Shown: in pieces, positions 26,514-35,177 of the stretch
Numbering within the stretch: the first letter of the stretch is position 1
How the letters are laid out: every line of letters begins with the position of its first letter
NCBI RefSeq assembly: GCF_020667835.1
Contig: NZ_JAFMPR010000008.1
Coordinates: 81,588-145,587, forward strand
Length of the DNA: 64,000 nt
Source: Roseibaca sp. Y0-43
GTDB taxonomy: Bacteria > Pseudomonadota > Alphaproteobacteria > Rhodobacterales > Rhodobacteraceae
Reading direction: 5' to 3'
Notes under the pieces: generated by a model
What the model was told of the DNA's origin: nothing
Databases searched by the model: none
Seen by the model: only the letters and a program-made list of their open reading frames with translations
Program-made: the position numbers and the translations under genes

Positions 26514-27341
26514 ATGCTGAAAATCGACGGTCTGGGCAAGACCTATAAAACGGGTGACAAAGCCCTGAGCGACGTGTCTTTCGAAATTCCGAAAGGCGAG
26601 GTTCTGGGGCTGATCGGCCCGTCGGGTGCGGGCAAATCGACGCTCATTCGCTGCATCAACCGTCTTGTGCAGCCCACCACCGGCAAGGTGCTGCTGAACG
26701 ACCTGAACATCACCGGCCTGCGCACGGGCGAGTTGCGCCGCGCGCGCCGCCGCATTGGCATGATCTTTCAGGAATATGCGCTGGTCGAGCGTCTGACAGT
26801 CATGGAAAACGTGCTGTCGGGGCGTTTGGGCTATGTGGGTTTCTGGCGGTCCTTCCTGCGCAAATACCCCGAGAAGGACGTCGCCAATGCCTACCGCCTG
26901 TTGGACCGCGTTGGGCTGATGCAGCATGCCGACAAACGCGCCGATGCGTTGTCGGGCGGGCAGCGGCAGCGTGTAGGCATCGCGCGCGCGCTGGCGCAAG
27001 ACCCGGAGCTGCTGCTGATTGATGAGCCGACCGCCAGCCTTGACCCGAAAACCAGCCGCCAGATCATGCGCCTGATTGTCGAGATCTGCCGCGAGCGCGG
27101 CCTGCCTGCGATCATCAACATCCATGACGTGGTGCTGGCACAGCAATTCAGCGACCGTATCATCGGCCTGCAAGCGGGCCGCGTGGTGTTCGACGGAGTG
27201 CCCTCTGACCTGACCGAAGACGCGCTGACGCTGATCTACGGCGCAGAGGACTGGACCGCCATGCGCAAGGGTGCCGCCGAGGATGCCGAGGCTGAAGCCG
27301 AGGAACAGGCGCAGACCGAAAAGATGATGGGCGCGCTATGA
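26514..27341 (+). CDS. phnC: Phosphonate-type ABC transporter ATP-binding protein
   Basis: The 275-residue ATPase energises the PhnCDE importer at the inner face of the membrane. Walker A is GPSGAGKST (about residues 34-42), the Q-loop lies in [14 protein letters not shown], the signature is LSGGQRQRV and Walker B is [13 protein letters not shown], with the switch His in NIHDV. The C-terminal tail is unusually acidic ([15 protein letters not shown]). ATG 26514 follows AAGGGCGC. The stop overlaps the first permease start by four bases. Confidence 0.93.
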   Translation: MLKIDGLGKTYKTGDKALSDVSFEIPKGEVLGLIGPSGAGKSTLIRCINRLVQPTTGKVLLNDLNITGLRTGELRRARRRIGMIFQEYALVERLTVMENVLSGRLGYVGFWRSFLRKYPEKDVANAYRLLDRVGLMQHADKRADALSGGQRQRVGIARALAQDPELLLIDEPTASLDPKTSRQIMRLIVEICRERGLPAIINIHDVVLAQQFSDRIIGLQAGRVVFDGVPSDLTEDALTLIYGAEDWTAMRKGAAEDAEAEAEEQAQTEKMMGAL

Positions 27342-28147
27342 GTGACGCCACCACCTACCCGACCCGGTGGCGCAAGCCGCCAATGATGGTCAAGTCGCGC
27401 TTCTGGCGCATTGCCCTGACCTTGGGCGCGATTGTCTACCTGGCCCTTGCGCTCAGCACGGTCGAGGTGAACTGGGCCCGCGTGGTCGAAGGCATGTCGC
27501 GCGCGCAACGCTTCATCGCGGGCTTCTTGCAGCCCGACTTCACGTCGCGCTCGCGCGACATCTGGATCGGGATCGGCGAAAGCCTGACGATGACCTTCAC
27601 CTCGACCGTGGTGGGGGTGCTGATCTCTATCCCCATCGGGCTTGGGGCCGCGCGCAACATCGCGCCGCGCCCGGTCTACCTGGTCTGCCGCAGCATCATC
27701 GCCATCAGCCGCTCGCTGCAAGAGGTCATTATCGCCATCTTCTTCGTGGCGCTGTTCGGCTTTGGTGCCTTCGCGGGCTTTCTGACGCTGTCTTTCGCCA
27801 CGATTGGCTTTATCGGCAAGCTTCTGGCCGAAGATATTGAAGATATTGACGAAAAACAGGCCGAAGCGATCCGCGCGACAGGCGCGAACTGGGTGCAACT
27901 GGTCAATTACGGGGTGCAACCGCAGGTCATGCCGCGGCTGATCGGCCTGTCGCTCTATCGTCTGGACATCAATTTCCGCGAATCCGCCGTGATCGGCATT
28001 GTTGGCGCGGGTGGCATCGGCGGCACGCTGAACACGGCACTGGGGCGCTATGAATACGACACGGCGGGCGCGATCCTGCTTATCATCATCGCAATCGTCA
28101 TGCTGGCCGAATATTCGTCCGGCTACCTGCGGAGGTTCCTGAAATGA
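27338..28147 (+). CDS. phnE: Phosphonate-type ABC transporter permease 1
   Basis: The 269-residue inner-membrane permease has about six hydrophobic segments (for example [15 protein letters not shown], residues 18-32). The ABC-permease EAA-type coupling loop reads [25 protein letters not shown] text, here [17 protein letters not shown] (about 174-190). The closing [16 protein letters not shown] is typical of PhnE. It is coupled to phnC and to the second permease by ATGA overlaps. Two different phnE genes, as here, usually build a heterodimeric channel. Confidence 0.92.
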   Translation: MSDATTYPTRWRKPPMMVKSRFWRIALTLGAIVYLALALSTVEVNWARVVEGMSRAQRFIAGFLQPDFTSRSRDIWIGIGESLTMTFTSTVVGVLISIPIGLGAARNIAPRPVYLVCRSIIAISRSLQEVIIAIFFVALFGFGAFAGFLTLSFATIGFIGKLLAEDIEDIDEKQAEAIRATGANWVQLVNYGVQPQVMPRLIGLSLYRLDINFRESAVIGIVGAGGIGGTLNTALGRYEYDTAGAILLIIIAIVMLAEYSSGYLRRFLK

Positions 28148-28956
28148 GCGTGACCGACGCACAAACCCCGATCTGGCGGCACCGCACGCCCAAGGCGCGC
28201 TTGGCGCTTTGGGGCGGTTGGCTGGCCTGTGTGGCGCTGTTCGTGTGGTGCTGGGAGATGATGACCCAGCGCACCATCTGGGCCTTTGTCTATGACGCGC
28301 CGCGCGCGGCGGGCGACCTGCTGGGCCGCGCCGTGCCGCCCAAATGGGACTATATCGACAGCCTGATCTGGCCCTTGTGGGACACGATGAACATCGCCAC
28401 ACTGGGCACGCTTCTGGGCATCATATTGGCCGTGCCGCTGGCCTTTCTGGCGGCCAATAACACCACGCCCTCGCGCCTTGTTCTGCGGCCCATCGCGCTG
28501 TTCCTGATCGTGGCCTCGCGCTCGATCAACTCGCTGATCTGGGCGCTTTTGCTGGTGTCGATCCTTGGGCCGGGCATTCTGGCCGGGATCATCGCAATCG
28601 GGCTGCGCTCGGTCGGGTTCATCGGCAAGCTGCTCTATGAGGCGATCGAGGAAACCGACGTGAAACAGGTCGAGGCCGTGACCGCCACGGGCGCCAGCCA
28701 AGCGCAGATCCTGAATTACGCGATCGTCCCGCAAGTGCTGCCGACCTTCTACGGCATCAGCGTGTTCCGCTGGGACATCAATATCCGCGAAAGCGCCATT
28801 CTGGGGCTGGTGGGCGCGGGCGGGATCGGCTTGCAGCTACAGGCCAGCATGAGCGTGCTGGCATGGAACCAAGTGTCCCTGATCCTGCTGGTCATTCTGG
28901 GCACCGTGGTGCTGAGCGAATGGGTATCCGCCAAGGTGCGCCACGCGATCATCTAG
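28144..28956 (+). CDS. phnE: Phosphonate-type ABC transporter permease 2
   Basis: The 270-residue second permease of the importer has the same layout as its neighbour: six hydrophobic segments, the coupling loop KQVEAVTATGASQAQILNYA (about 171-190) and GLVGAGGIGLQLQAS near the C-terminus. A short polar N-terminal tail precedes the first segment. It starts inside the stop of the first permease gene (ATGA) and is followed by an intrinsic terminator, so the operon is phnD-phnC-phnE1-phnE2 only. No C-P lyase or phosphonatase gene follows. Confidence 0.92.
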   Translation: MSVTDAQTPIWRHRTPKARLALWGGWLACVALFVWCWEMMTQRTIWAFVYDAPRAAGDLLGRAVPPKWDYIDSLIWPLWDTMNIATLGTLLGIILAVPLAFLAANNTTPSRLVLRPIALFLIVASRSINSLIWALLLVSILGPGILAGIIAIGLRSVGFIGKLLYEAIEETDVKQVEAVTATGASQAQILNYAIVPQVLPTFYGISVFRWDINIRESAILGLVGAGGIGLQLQASMSVLAWNQVSLILLVILGTVVLSEWVSAKVRHAII

Positions 28957-28979
28957 GCGGGCCAACACAACGAAACCAG

Positions 28980-29009
28980 CCGCCGCGCCCCGAAAGGCGC
29001 GGCGGTTTT
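28980..29009 (+). terminator. Intrinsic terminator of the phnDCE operon
   Basis: CCGCCGCGCC (28980-28989) and GGCGCGGCGG (28996-29005) pair perfectly around CCGAAA, followed by TTTT. It sits 23 bases past the phnE2 stop and just before the convergent DUF1491 gene. Confidence 0.85.
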
Positions 29010-29023
29010 CATTTGGACCAGCG

Positions 29024-29359
29024 TCAGGCCAAGCCCTCTTCGTCCAGCAGGTGACGGCCTTGGGGATCTTCCACCTCGACGACCCACAGATCGGGGTCCA
29101 CCTGCCGCTCGCGGGTTATGGTGGCATCGACCTCTGCCTCTGGCCCCGCGCGCAGCACGTCCCAGACATGCGCATCGCGGGCGAAATCGAAGCGTTTCAG
29201 ATAGGCGCGCGCGGTCCCGTCCATCGGTGCCAGTTTCACCAGCACCGCGCCAGAAGTGGCATCACCCTTGGCGGTCACATAGGCCGGGATCGCCTGTAGT
29301 TGCAGCCGTTTCAGATAGGCCGCAACCCAGATATGCGTGGCCAGACGCGCGCCGCTCAT
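29024..29359 (-). CDS. DUF1491 family protein
   Basis: The 111-residue cytoplasmic protein has the features of DUF1491: the opening ARLATHIWVAAYLKRLQLQAIPAYV (here split by Ala-rich helix), then GDATSGAVLVKL and the closing DPDLWVVEVEDPQGRHLLDEE. The family is restricted mainly to alphaproteobacteria and has no known activity. It begins within the stop of era (ATGA), as the last gene of the lepB-rnc-EamA-era unit. A link to ribosome assembly or membrane processes is suggested only by that placement. Confidence 0.85.
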   Translation of the reverse strand: MSGARLATHIWVAAYLKRLQLQAIPAYVTAKGDATSGAVLVKLAPMDGTARAYLKRFDFARDAHVWDVLRAGPEAEVDATITRERQVDPDLWVVEVEDPQGRHLLDEEGLA

Positions 29360-30267
29360 GCGTTGCCGTCGCGAAACTCCAGCCCCATTTCGGAATAGCG
29401 CTCGGCTTCTTCCATCCAGTTCTCGCGCACCTTCACTTGCAGGAAGAGATGCACGGGGCGGCCAAGGAATTCGGCGATCTCGGCGCGGGCGGCGGTCGAG
29501 ATTGCCTTGATCGTCTCGCCCTTATGGCCCAGCACGATACCCTTGTGCCCGTGGCGCATGACATAGATCGTCTGGTCAATGCGGGCAGAGCCGTCCTTGC
29601 GCTCTTCCCAATTCTCGGTCTCTACCGTCAGCTGGTAGGGCAGTTCCTCATGCAGGCGCAGGGTCAGCTTTTCGCGCGTCATCTCTGCCGCGATCATGCG
29701 CATGGGCAGATCGGCGATCTGGTCCTCGGGGTAGAGCCACGGGCTTTCAGGCAATTGCCCGGCCAGCCAACGGCGCAGGTCATCCACGCCATGCCCGCGC
29801 TCTGCCGAAATGAGGAAAGTCTGCGCGAAAGGATAGGCGTCGTTCAGCTTGGCGGTCAGGGCCAGCAACGCCTCGGATTTCACCCGGTCGATCTTGTTGA
29901 TCGCCAGCGCCACGGTCTGCTTGGGGCTGACGCGGTCGCGCAAGGTATCCAGGATGGTTTGCACCCCGTCGGTCAGGCCGCGATGCGCCTCTACCAGCAG
30001 GACGATGACATCGGCATCGGCAGCCCCGCCCCACGCGGCGGCGACCATCGCGCGGTCCAGACGGCGGCGCGGGCGGAACAGGCCGGGCGTGTCGACAAAG
30101 ACAAGCTGCGCGTCCCCTTCCATCGCCACGCCGCGAATGCGGGCGCGGGTGGTCTGCACCTTGTGGGTGACAATGCTGACCTTGGCACCGACCATGCGGT
30201 TGGTCAGGGTCGATTTGCCGGCATTCGGCTCGCCTATCAGGGCAATGAAACCTGCGCGTGTCGTCAT
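29356..30267 (-). CDS. era: GTPase Era
   Basis: Era is an essential GTPase that binds 16S rRNA near its 3' end and helps 30S maturation. The 303-residue protein has G1 GEPNAGKST (about residues 12-20), G3 DTPGL, G4 NKID and a C-terminal KH domain with VLGHKGETIKAI (about 240-251). The tail (VRENWMEEAERYSEMGLEF) is the normal Era end. Its ATG overlaps the stop of the EamA gene by four bases, and its own stop overlaps DUF1491, so it is translated as part of a tightly coupled operon. Confidence 0.97.
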   Translation of the reverse strand: MTTRAGFIALIGEPNAGKSTLTNRMVGAKVSIVTHKVQTTRARIRGVAMEGDAQLVFVDTPGLFRPRRRLDRAMVAAAWGGAADADVIVLLVEAHRGLTDGVQTILDTLRDRVSPKQTVALAINKIDRVKSEALLALTAKLNDAYPFAQTFLISAERGHGVDDLRRWLAGQLPESPWLYPEDQIADLPMRMIAAEMTREKLTLRLHEELPYQLTVETENWEERKDGSARIDQTIYVMRHGHKGIVLGHKGETIKAISTAARAEIAEFLGRPVHLFLQVKVRENWMEEAERYSEMGLEFRDGNA

Positions 30268-31175
30268 GTCCTGTCCTTGTGATGGCCCGTGCTTGCCTGC
30301 GCCTTAGCCGGTTTCGCCTTTTCCCGCCAGAGCGTAAACAGCCCCGCGCCGACGATCAATGCCGCCCCGACCCATGTAACCGCGTCGGGCCGCTCGCCAA
30401 AGACCAGCATCCCGATCAGCATGGCCGCGACAAGGCGGCTGTAGCGAAAGGGGGCCGTGGCCGACACGTCGCCCGTGCGCACCGCGCGCGTCAGCGCGTC
30501 ATAGGCGATGACCCCGGCAATGGCCGTCAGCACCATCAGCCCCGCACCGGGCAAGCCCGGCAGGCGCGGCGCGCCCGGCTCGAACGCCATGATGACAAGA
30601 CCCGCGACCGTCACGACCGCAAAGCCCAACAGCCCCAGTTGCGCGGGCTGGACCTGCGCAGGCGCCGCACGCGTGGCCAGATCGCGAAAGGCGAAGCCCA
30701 ACATGCCGAGGACAGCGAAAATAACCGTCGGTTCAAACTGCGACGGCACCGGGCGCAGCACCAGCACCACGCCAAGCAGGCCCAACCCCATGGCCAGCCA
30801 ACGGCGCGGGCCTGCGCGTTCGCCAAAGATCAGAACCGCCCCCAAGGTCACGACAATGGGGGCCGCTTGCAGCACGGTGCTGGTCACGGTCAGCGTGTTG
30901 AACGCAAGGCTAAGCGCGAAGAACAGCCGCCCCATGGTTTCGGCCAAAGTGCGCAGGATCAGCGGGCGGGTCAGATAGGCCGGGTGCCACAACGCGATGC
31001 CGCGTAGCTTGGCGATACTGGCATAAATTGCCAAGGCGACCACCCCGAACAGGAAGGTGCCCATCCCCGGCGTCAGCCAGCCGTTGCCGGTCGCGGTCTT
31101 GAAGAGCGCATCCTCGACGGCAAAGACCATCATGGCCAGAACCATCCATCCCGCACCGCGCAGGTTATCGCTCAT
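30264..31175 (-). CDS. EamA/DMT superfamily transporter
   Basis: The 303-residue inner-membrane protein has about ten hydrophobic segments in two EamA halves (for example [20 protein letters not shown] at the start; [20 protein letters not shown] closing the first half; [16 protein letters not shown] end read as [14 protein letters not shown]). Members export metabolites such as amino acids or riboflavin. The substrate here is unknown. It lies between rnc and era, with four-base ATGA overlaps on both sides, which is unusual because rnc and era are normally adjacent. Its start ATG is therefore well fixed. Confidence 0.87.
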   Translation of the reverse strand: MSDNLRGAGWMVLAMMVFAVEDALFKTATGNGWLTPGMGTFLFGVVALAIYASIAKLRGIALWHPAYLTRPLILRTLAETMGRLFFALSLAFNTLTVTSTVLQAAPIVVTLGAVLIFGERAGPRRWLAMGLGLLGVVLVLRPVPSQFEPTVIFAVLGMLGFAFRDLATRAAPAQVQPAQLGLLGFAVVTVAGLVIMAFEPGAPRLPGLPGAGLMVLTAIAGVIAYDALTRAVRTGDVSATAPFRYSRLVAAMLIGMLVFGERPDAVTWVGAALIVGAGLFTLWREKAKPAKAQASTGHHKDRT

Positions 31176-31858
31176 GCGTCGGTATCAAGCTGGGCCAAAA
31201 GCGCGCTTGCGGCCTGCTGTTCGGCCTGCCGCTTGTTGCCGGCCGCAGCCGTCGCGGATTGGCCGGTTTCCAGCCGCACTTCAATGGTGAACACCGGCGC
31301 GTGGTCGGGGCCGGTGCGGCTGACCTCTGCATAGGCGGGCAAAGCCAACCCGCGCGCCTGCGCCCATTCCTGCAACAAGGTCTTGGCATCGCGCGAATCC
31401 GCCTCGACCCGGTCAATGCGCGCGCCCCAATGGCCGAGGATCACGTCGCGCGCCACGGCGAAACCGGCATCGAGGTAGACGGCGGCGATGACGGCTTCCA
31501 TCGCATCACCCAGCACCGCCAGTTTGCGCCGCCCGCCCGACAGCATTTCCGAGCGCCCGAGCTTCAGCACCGCGCCCAGATCAATCTCGCGCGCGATTTC
31601 GGCGCAAGTCTCCTTGCGCACGAGCGCGTTGAAGCGCGGCGCAAGCTGGCCTTCGCGCGCGCCCTTGTCGGCGGCCAGAAGCGCTTCGGCCATCACAAGG
31701 CCCAGAACGCGGTCGCCCAGAAACTCCAGCCGTTGGTTATCGGGCCGCGTGAGCGTCGAGATGGAGGGATGCGTCAGCGCGCGCAGCAGCAATTCGGGCC
31801 GGTCGAACCTGTGGCCCAACCGGTCCATGAACGCTAACAGCTCGCGCGATGGTTTCAC
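31172..31858 (-). CDS. rnc: Ribonuclease III
   Basis: RNase III cleaves double-stranded RNA in rRNA precursors and regulatory RNAs. The 228-residue protein contains the signature [20 protein letters not shown] (about residues 45-64), with catalytic Glu and Asp; a second acidic pair is in [17 protein letters not shown]-terminal double-stranded-RNA-binding domain follows (about 155-225). I chose GTG 31858, which overlaps the lepB stop as GTGA. An ATG 33 bases further upstream would lie inside lepB and has no ribosome site. Downstream it overlaps the EamA gene by four bases. Confidence 0.95.
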   Translation of the reverse strand: MKPSRELLAFMDRLGHRFDRPELLLRALTHPSISTLTRPDNQRLEFLGDRVLGLVMAEALLAADKGAREGQLAPRFNALVRKETCAEIAREIDLGAVLKLGRSEMLSGGRRKLAVLGDAMEAVIAAVYLDAGFAVARDVILGHWGARIDRVEADSRDAKTLLQEWAQARGLALPAYAEVSRTGPDHAPVFTIEVRLETGQSATAAAGNKRQAEQQAASALLAQLDTDA

Positions 31859-32643
31859 TGCAAACTCTCGAAGAAACGGTCGCCGCGCCATGTCCAGAAC
31901 ATGTAGAGCGAGCGGCCTTCTGCCGAGAAGACGACATGGCGCGCGCGGCCGATCAGGTGGTCGAAGGGCACGAAACCCACACCGCCCACGCTGCGCGGCA
32001 TCCGGCTGTCGAGCGAGTTGTCGCGGTTGTCGCCCATGAAGAAGAACTCGCCCTCGGGCACGGTGAATACCGGCGTGTTATCCGCCGCACCCGTGCTGGT
32101 GATGTTCAGAACCGGGTAGCTGACGCCATTCGGCAGCGTTTCGATCATGCGCGATTTCAGGCAATCGCCGCCCTCGCCCACCGGCGCATTCTCGCAGCGC
32201 GGAAACTGCTGGGACGACCCTTGACGCGCGTATTCCTCGACGAAATTGCCGGCGGGTTCCTGCGGGACGGGTTCGCCATTCAGGATGATCTGGCCGTCGC
32301 GGACCTGCACCGTATCTCCCGGCAGCCCGATCAACCGCTTGATGTAATCGGCTCCCGTGCCCGGATGGCGGAAGACGACGATGTCGCCACGCTCTGGGTC
32401 GGATGCGAAAATCCGGCCAGAGAAAGGGCACATCGCGAAGGGGCAGGAAAGGCGCGAATAGCCATAGGCCATTTTATTCACGAACAGGAAATCGCCGATC
32501 AGCAGGTTTTCCTTCATCGACCCCGATGGAATCCAGAAGGGCTGGAAGAACAGCGTCCGGAACAGGCCCGCGATCAGAAGGGCATAGATGATCGTCTTGA
32601 CGTTCTCCCAAAGCCCGTCCTTCTTGCCGTCGATGCTTGCCAT
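31855..32643 (-). CDS. lepB: Signal peptidase I
   Basis: LepB cleaves signal peptides from exported proteins at the outer face of the inner membrane. The 262-residue protein has one N-terminal anchor ([20 protein letters not shown], about residues 17-36). The catalytic Ser is in PSGSMKENL (about 41), and the general-base Lys is in [14 protein letters not shown] (about 103). The conserved box [11 protein letters not shown] is near 215. It is the first gene of the lepB-rnc-EamA-era-DUF1491 operon. acpS and pdxJ, often upstream in related genomes, are absent. A LysE-type exporter gene ends 97 bases upstream on the same strand. Confidence 0.96.
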   Translation of the reverse strand: MASIDGKKDGLWENVKTIIYALLIAGLFRTLFFQPFWIPSGSMKENLLIGDFLFVNKMAYGYSRLSCPFAMCPFSGRIFASDPERGDIVVFRHPGTGADYIKRLIGLPGDTVQVRDGQIILNGEPVPQEPAGNFVEEYARQGSSQQFPRCENAPVGEGGDCLKSRMIETLPNGVSYPVLNITSTGAADNTPVFTVPEGEFFFMGDNRDNSLDSRMPRSVGGVGFVPFDHLIGRARHVVFSAEGRSLYMFWTWRGDRFFESLQ

Positions 32644-32740
32644 GAATGCGCTGTCCGATGCTGACTGTGGTTTCGCGCTTCATGCGGGGGGGCGGGCGCG
32701 AAGTCAAGCGCAGGGCGCGGCTTCGCGTGAACGTGAGCGT

Positions 32741-33337
32741 CTAGCCCAGCGCCAGACGCAGCGCCAAGGCGCCCATGGTCAACGCGACGATACCATCCAG
32801 CACCCGCCAAGCGACAGGTTTGGCGAAAAAAGGTCGCAAGACGCGCGCGCCAAAGCCAAGCGCCGCGAAGAAGACAAGCGAGGCCAGCGCCGCGCCGACA
32901 CCGAACAGAACCGGCTCGGGCTGTTTGACCGACACCGCGCCCAACAGCACCAGCGTGTCGATATAGACATGCGGATTCAACCATGTCAGCGCAAGGCAAA
33001 CCATGACCGCACGGCCAAGGCTGCCTGCCTGCTCGCCCGGTTGCAGGCTTTCGCCGCCGCGCCACGCCGCGCGTGCGGCGCGCAAAGCATAGACCGCCAG
33101 AAACGCCGCCCCGCCCCAGCGCAGCGCGGGCACGACCCAAGGGGCGGCTTGCACCAGCGCCGTGAACCCTGCCACGCCCGCCGCGATCAGCACCGCGTCG
33201 GACAGCACGCACACCGCGACGATGGCTGCCACATGCTCGCCCCGCAAGCCTTGGCGCAGCACGAAGGCGTTTTGCGGGCCGATGGCAAGGATCAGCGACA
33301 TGCCAAGGCCGAAGCCAGAAAGGAACGAGGGGATCAT
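32741..33337 (-). CDS. LysE/ArgO-type amino acid exporter
   Basis: The 198-residue inner-membrane protein has five or six hydrophobic segments. It opens with the LysE hallmark FGLGMSLILAIGPQNAFVLRQG (about residues 7-28; GPQNA is diagnostic) and later has LTWLNPHVYIDTLVLLGAV. The family exports lysine and arginine when their cytoplasmic level is high. I chose ATG 33337. A TTG 36 bases upstream adds an unusual tail. The gene is divergent from an ArgP-like LysR regulator 73 bases away, the classic argO-argP or lysE-lysG arrangement, which supports the substrate class. Confidence 0.9.
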   Translation of the reverse strand: MIPSFLSGFGLGMSLILAIGPQNAFVLRQGLRGEHVAAIVAVCVLSDAVLIAAGVAGFTALVQAAPWVVPALRWGGAAFLAVYALRAARAAWRGGESLQPGEQAGSLGRAVMVCLALTWLNPHVYIDTLVLLGAVSVKQPEPVLFGVGAALASLVFFAALGFGARVLRPFFAKPVAWRVLDGIVALTMGALALRLALG

Positions 33338-33374
33338 GCGCGCAGGATTGACCGCGCCCGTCAGAAAGCTCAAG

Positions 33375-33387
33375 TTAATTCAGCTAA
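33375..33387. promoter_or_regulatory. LysR-type T-N11-A box between exporter and regulator
   Basis: TTAATTCAGCTAA is a TTA-N7-TAA inverted repeat, the LysR-family recognition form. It lies 23 bases before the regulator ATG and 37 before the exporter ATG, in the 73-bp divergent region. Confidence 0.5.
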
Positions 33388-33410
33388 AGTCAGATTAGGG
33401 ATACTTATCC

Positions 33411-34295
33411 ATGCTGAACCCCGAACATCTGCGCAGTTTCGCCATGGTGTGCGAAACCGGGTCTTTCGAATTGGCCGCCGCGCGCGTGGGGGTGACTCCC
33501 CCGGCGATCAGCCAGCGGATGCGGGCGCTGTCCGACGCGGTCGGCGGGGCGCTGTTCTCCCGCCTGTCGCCTGCCGTGCCGACAGCCTTGGGCCGCCGCC
33601 TGCTGCGCCATGCGCAGGACAGCGCCTTGCTGGAGGCGAGCCTGATGGCCGAGATCGGGTTGGCGCATGACCCCCGCCCCATCCGCATCGCGATAAACGC
33701 CGACAGCCTGGAGACATGGGCCATCCCGGCCTTGGCGGCGGTCGAAGGGTTCGTGTTCGACGTGGTGATCGAGGATCAGGACCACGCCAGCACACTTTTG
33801 CGGCGCGGCGAAGTGTCGATGGCCATTACCGCCAGCGGCGACCCTGTGCCGGGCTGCGATGTGCGGCCCTTGGGCGCGTTGCGCTACCGCGCGGTCGCCA
33901 CACCGGGCTTCAAGGCCCGCTGGTTCAAGGATGGCCTGACACCCGACAGCTTGGCCCGCGCGCCGCTGATCCGCTTCAACGCGAAGGATGCCTTGCAATC
34001 CCGTTGGGCGCTGCATGTTACGGGGCAAGCGGTAGCCCTGCCCAGCGCGCATTGTATTGCGGCGACCGCACCCTTCCAGCAAGCGATTTGCGCGGGGCTT
34101 GGCTGGGGGCTGAACCCCGAACCACTGCTTGGCCCGGATTTGCAGGCGGGTAGGCTGGTCGAACTTGCGCCCGATGTGCCGCTGGATACCGCGCTGGATT
34201 TGCAGGTCGCGCGGCACCTTGCGCAAGCCGCGCGCCCTGTTGCCGACGCCTTGCGGGCGGCTGCGCGCCGGGTGTTGCGGCGCGTGCAGGCTTAA
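33411..34295 (+). CDS. ArgP/LysG-like LysR transcriptional regulator
   Basis: The 294-residue regulator has an N-terminal winged helix (residues 3-60, LAAARVGVTPPAISQRMRAL as recognition region) and a substrate-binding-like effector domain. The start of the effector domain, IRIAINADSLETWAIPAL (about residues 85-102), is the ArgP/IciA hallmark. ArgP proteins sense lysine or arginine and activate the exporter gene. The ATG at 33411 follows AGGGA. It is divergent from the LysE-type exporter, as expected, and its 3' end overlaps the convergent BASS gene by four bases. Confidence 0.88.
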   Translation: MLNPEHLRSFAMVCETGSFELAAARVGVTPPAISQRMRALSDAVGGALFSRLSPAVPTALGRRLLRHAQDSALLEASLMAEIGLAHDPRPIRIAINADSLETWAIPALAAVEGFVFDVVIEDQDHASTLLRRGEVSMAITASGDPVPGCDVRPLGALRYRAVATPGFKARWFKDGLTPDSLARAPLIRFNAKDALQSRWALHVTGQAVALPSAHCIAATAPFQQAICAGLGWGLNPEPLLGPDLQAGRLVELAPDVPLDTALDLQVARHLAQAARPVADALRAAARRVLRRVQA

Positions 34296-35173
34296 AGCAG
34301 GCTGTCGGGGATTTTCTGCTCTGCCGCCGTGTTGGCCCTGCGGAAGATCAGCGTCACCACGGTCGATGTCATGACGATGAAGAGCGAGTAGAGCGCCCCC
34401 ACCGCGACGATGGATTGCTGCTGATCGGCCGGGAAGGTCAGCACGATGATGGCAATCGCCAAGGGCGCGTTCTGGATACCCGTTTCCAGCGCCACCGTGC
34501 GCGCATTGCGCGGGTGCAGCCGCAACAGCTTGGCAAAGGCATAGCCGATGGAGATACCGAACACCCCAAGCATGACGGCGGCGAAATAGGTCGCTGCATC
34601 GGTCGTCATCAGGAACTGCCAGTTCCGCGGCACCCAGGAGATGGCGATGAAGGCGATGAAGAACACCGCCAGCACTGACCCGAAGAACTCTGTCACCGCG
34701 CCCACATTGGCGCTGATCTTGCGCAGGCCCATCCCGATGGCGACGGGCACGAGCAAGATGACGAGCGTCGTGATGATGTTCTCGCGCGGGATCTCGATAT
34801 CCAGCGCGGTGGCATAGACGACCAGCACGATGGGGATAAGGATGACGCCGAACACGGTCGAGGTGACGGTCATTAGCACCGACAGCGCCAGATTGCCCTT
34901 GGAGAAATAGGTGAAGATGTTGGACGTGGTGCCACCGGGCATACAGGCAACGATCAACAAGCCCAGCGCGATGGGTTCCGGCAGGCCAAGCCCCAGCGCC
35001 ATCAGGAAGCCGATCAACGGCATGAAGCCGTATTGCGACACAACGCCAATACCCAGACCGTAAGGGCGGCGCAGCGCGAACCAGAAATCGCGCGGCGTCA
35101 GCGATGCGCCCATGCCCAGCATGATGACGAAGATCATCAGCGCCAGCAGCGTCTGCTCAAAAGCTCCGACCAT
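34292..35173 (-). CDS. Bile acid:sodium symporter (BASS) family transporter
   Basis: The 293-residue inner-membrane protein has nine or ten hydrophobic segments. BASS features are LGMGASLTPRDFW near the N-terminus, IVACMPGGTTSNIFTYFSKGN (about residues 73-93, sodium-site crossover), and ALETGIQNAPLAIAIIVLTF in the second half (ETGIQN crossover). Bacterial members co-transport organic anions with sodium; bile acids are rarely the true substrate. ATG 35173 lies two bases after the stop of the fatty-acyl-CoA ligase gene, so the two form one operon. The transported compound may be a carboxylate feeding that ligase, which is inference. Confidence 0.88.
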   Translation of the reverse strand: MVGAFEQTLLALMIFVIMLGMGASLTPRDFWFALRRPYGLGIGVVSQYGFMPLIGFLMALGLGLPEPIALGLLIVACMPGGTTSNIFTYFSKGNLALSVLMTVTSTVFGVILIPIVLVVYATALDIEIPRENIITTLVILLVPVAIGMGLRKISANVGAVTEFFGSVLAVFFIAFIAISWVPRNWQFLMTTDAATYFAAVMLGVFGISIGYAFAKLLRLHPRNARTVALETGIQNAPLAIAIIVLTFPADQQQSIVAVGALYSLFIVMTSTVVTLIFRRANTAAEQKIPDSLL

Positions 35174-35177
35174 ATGC

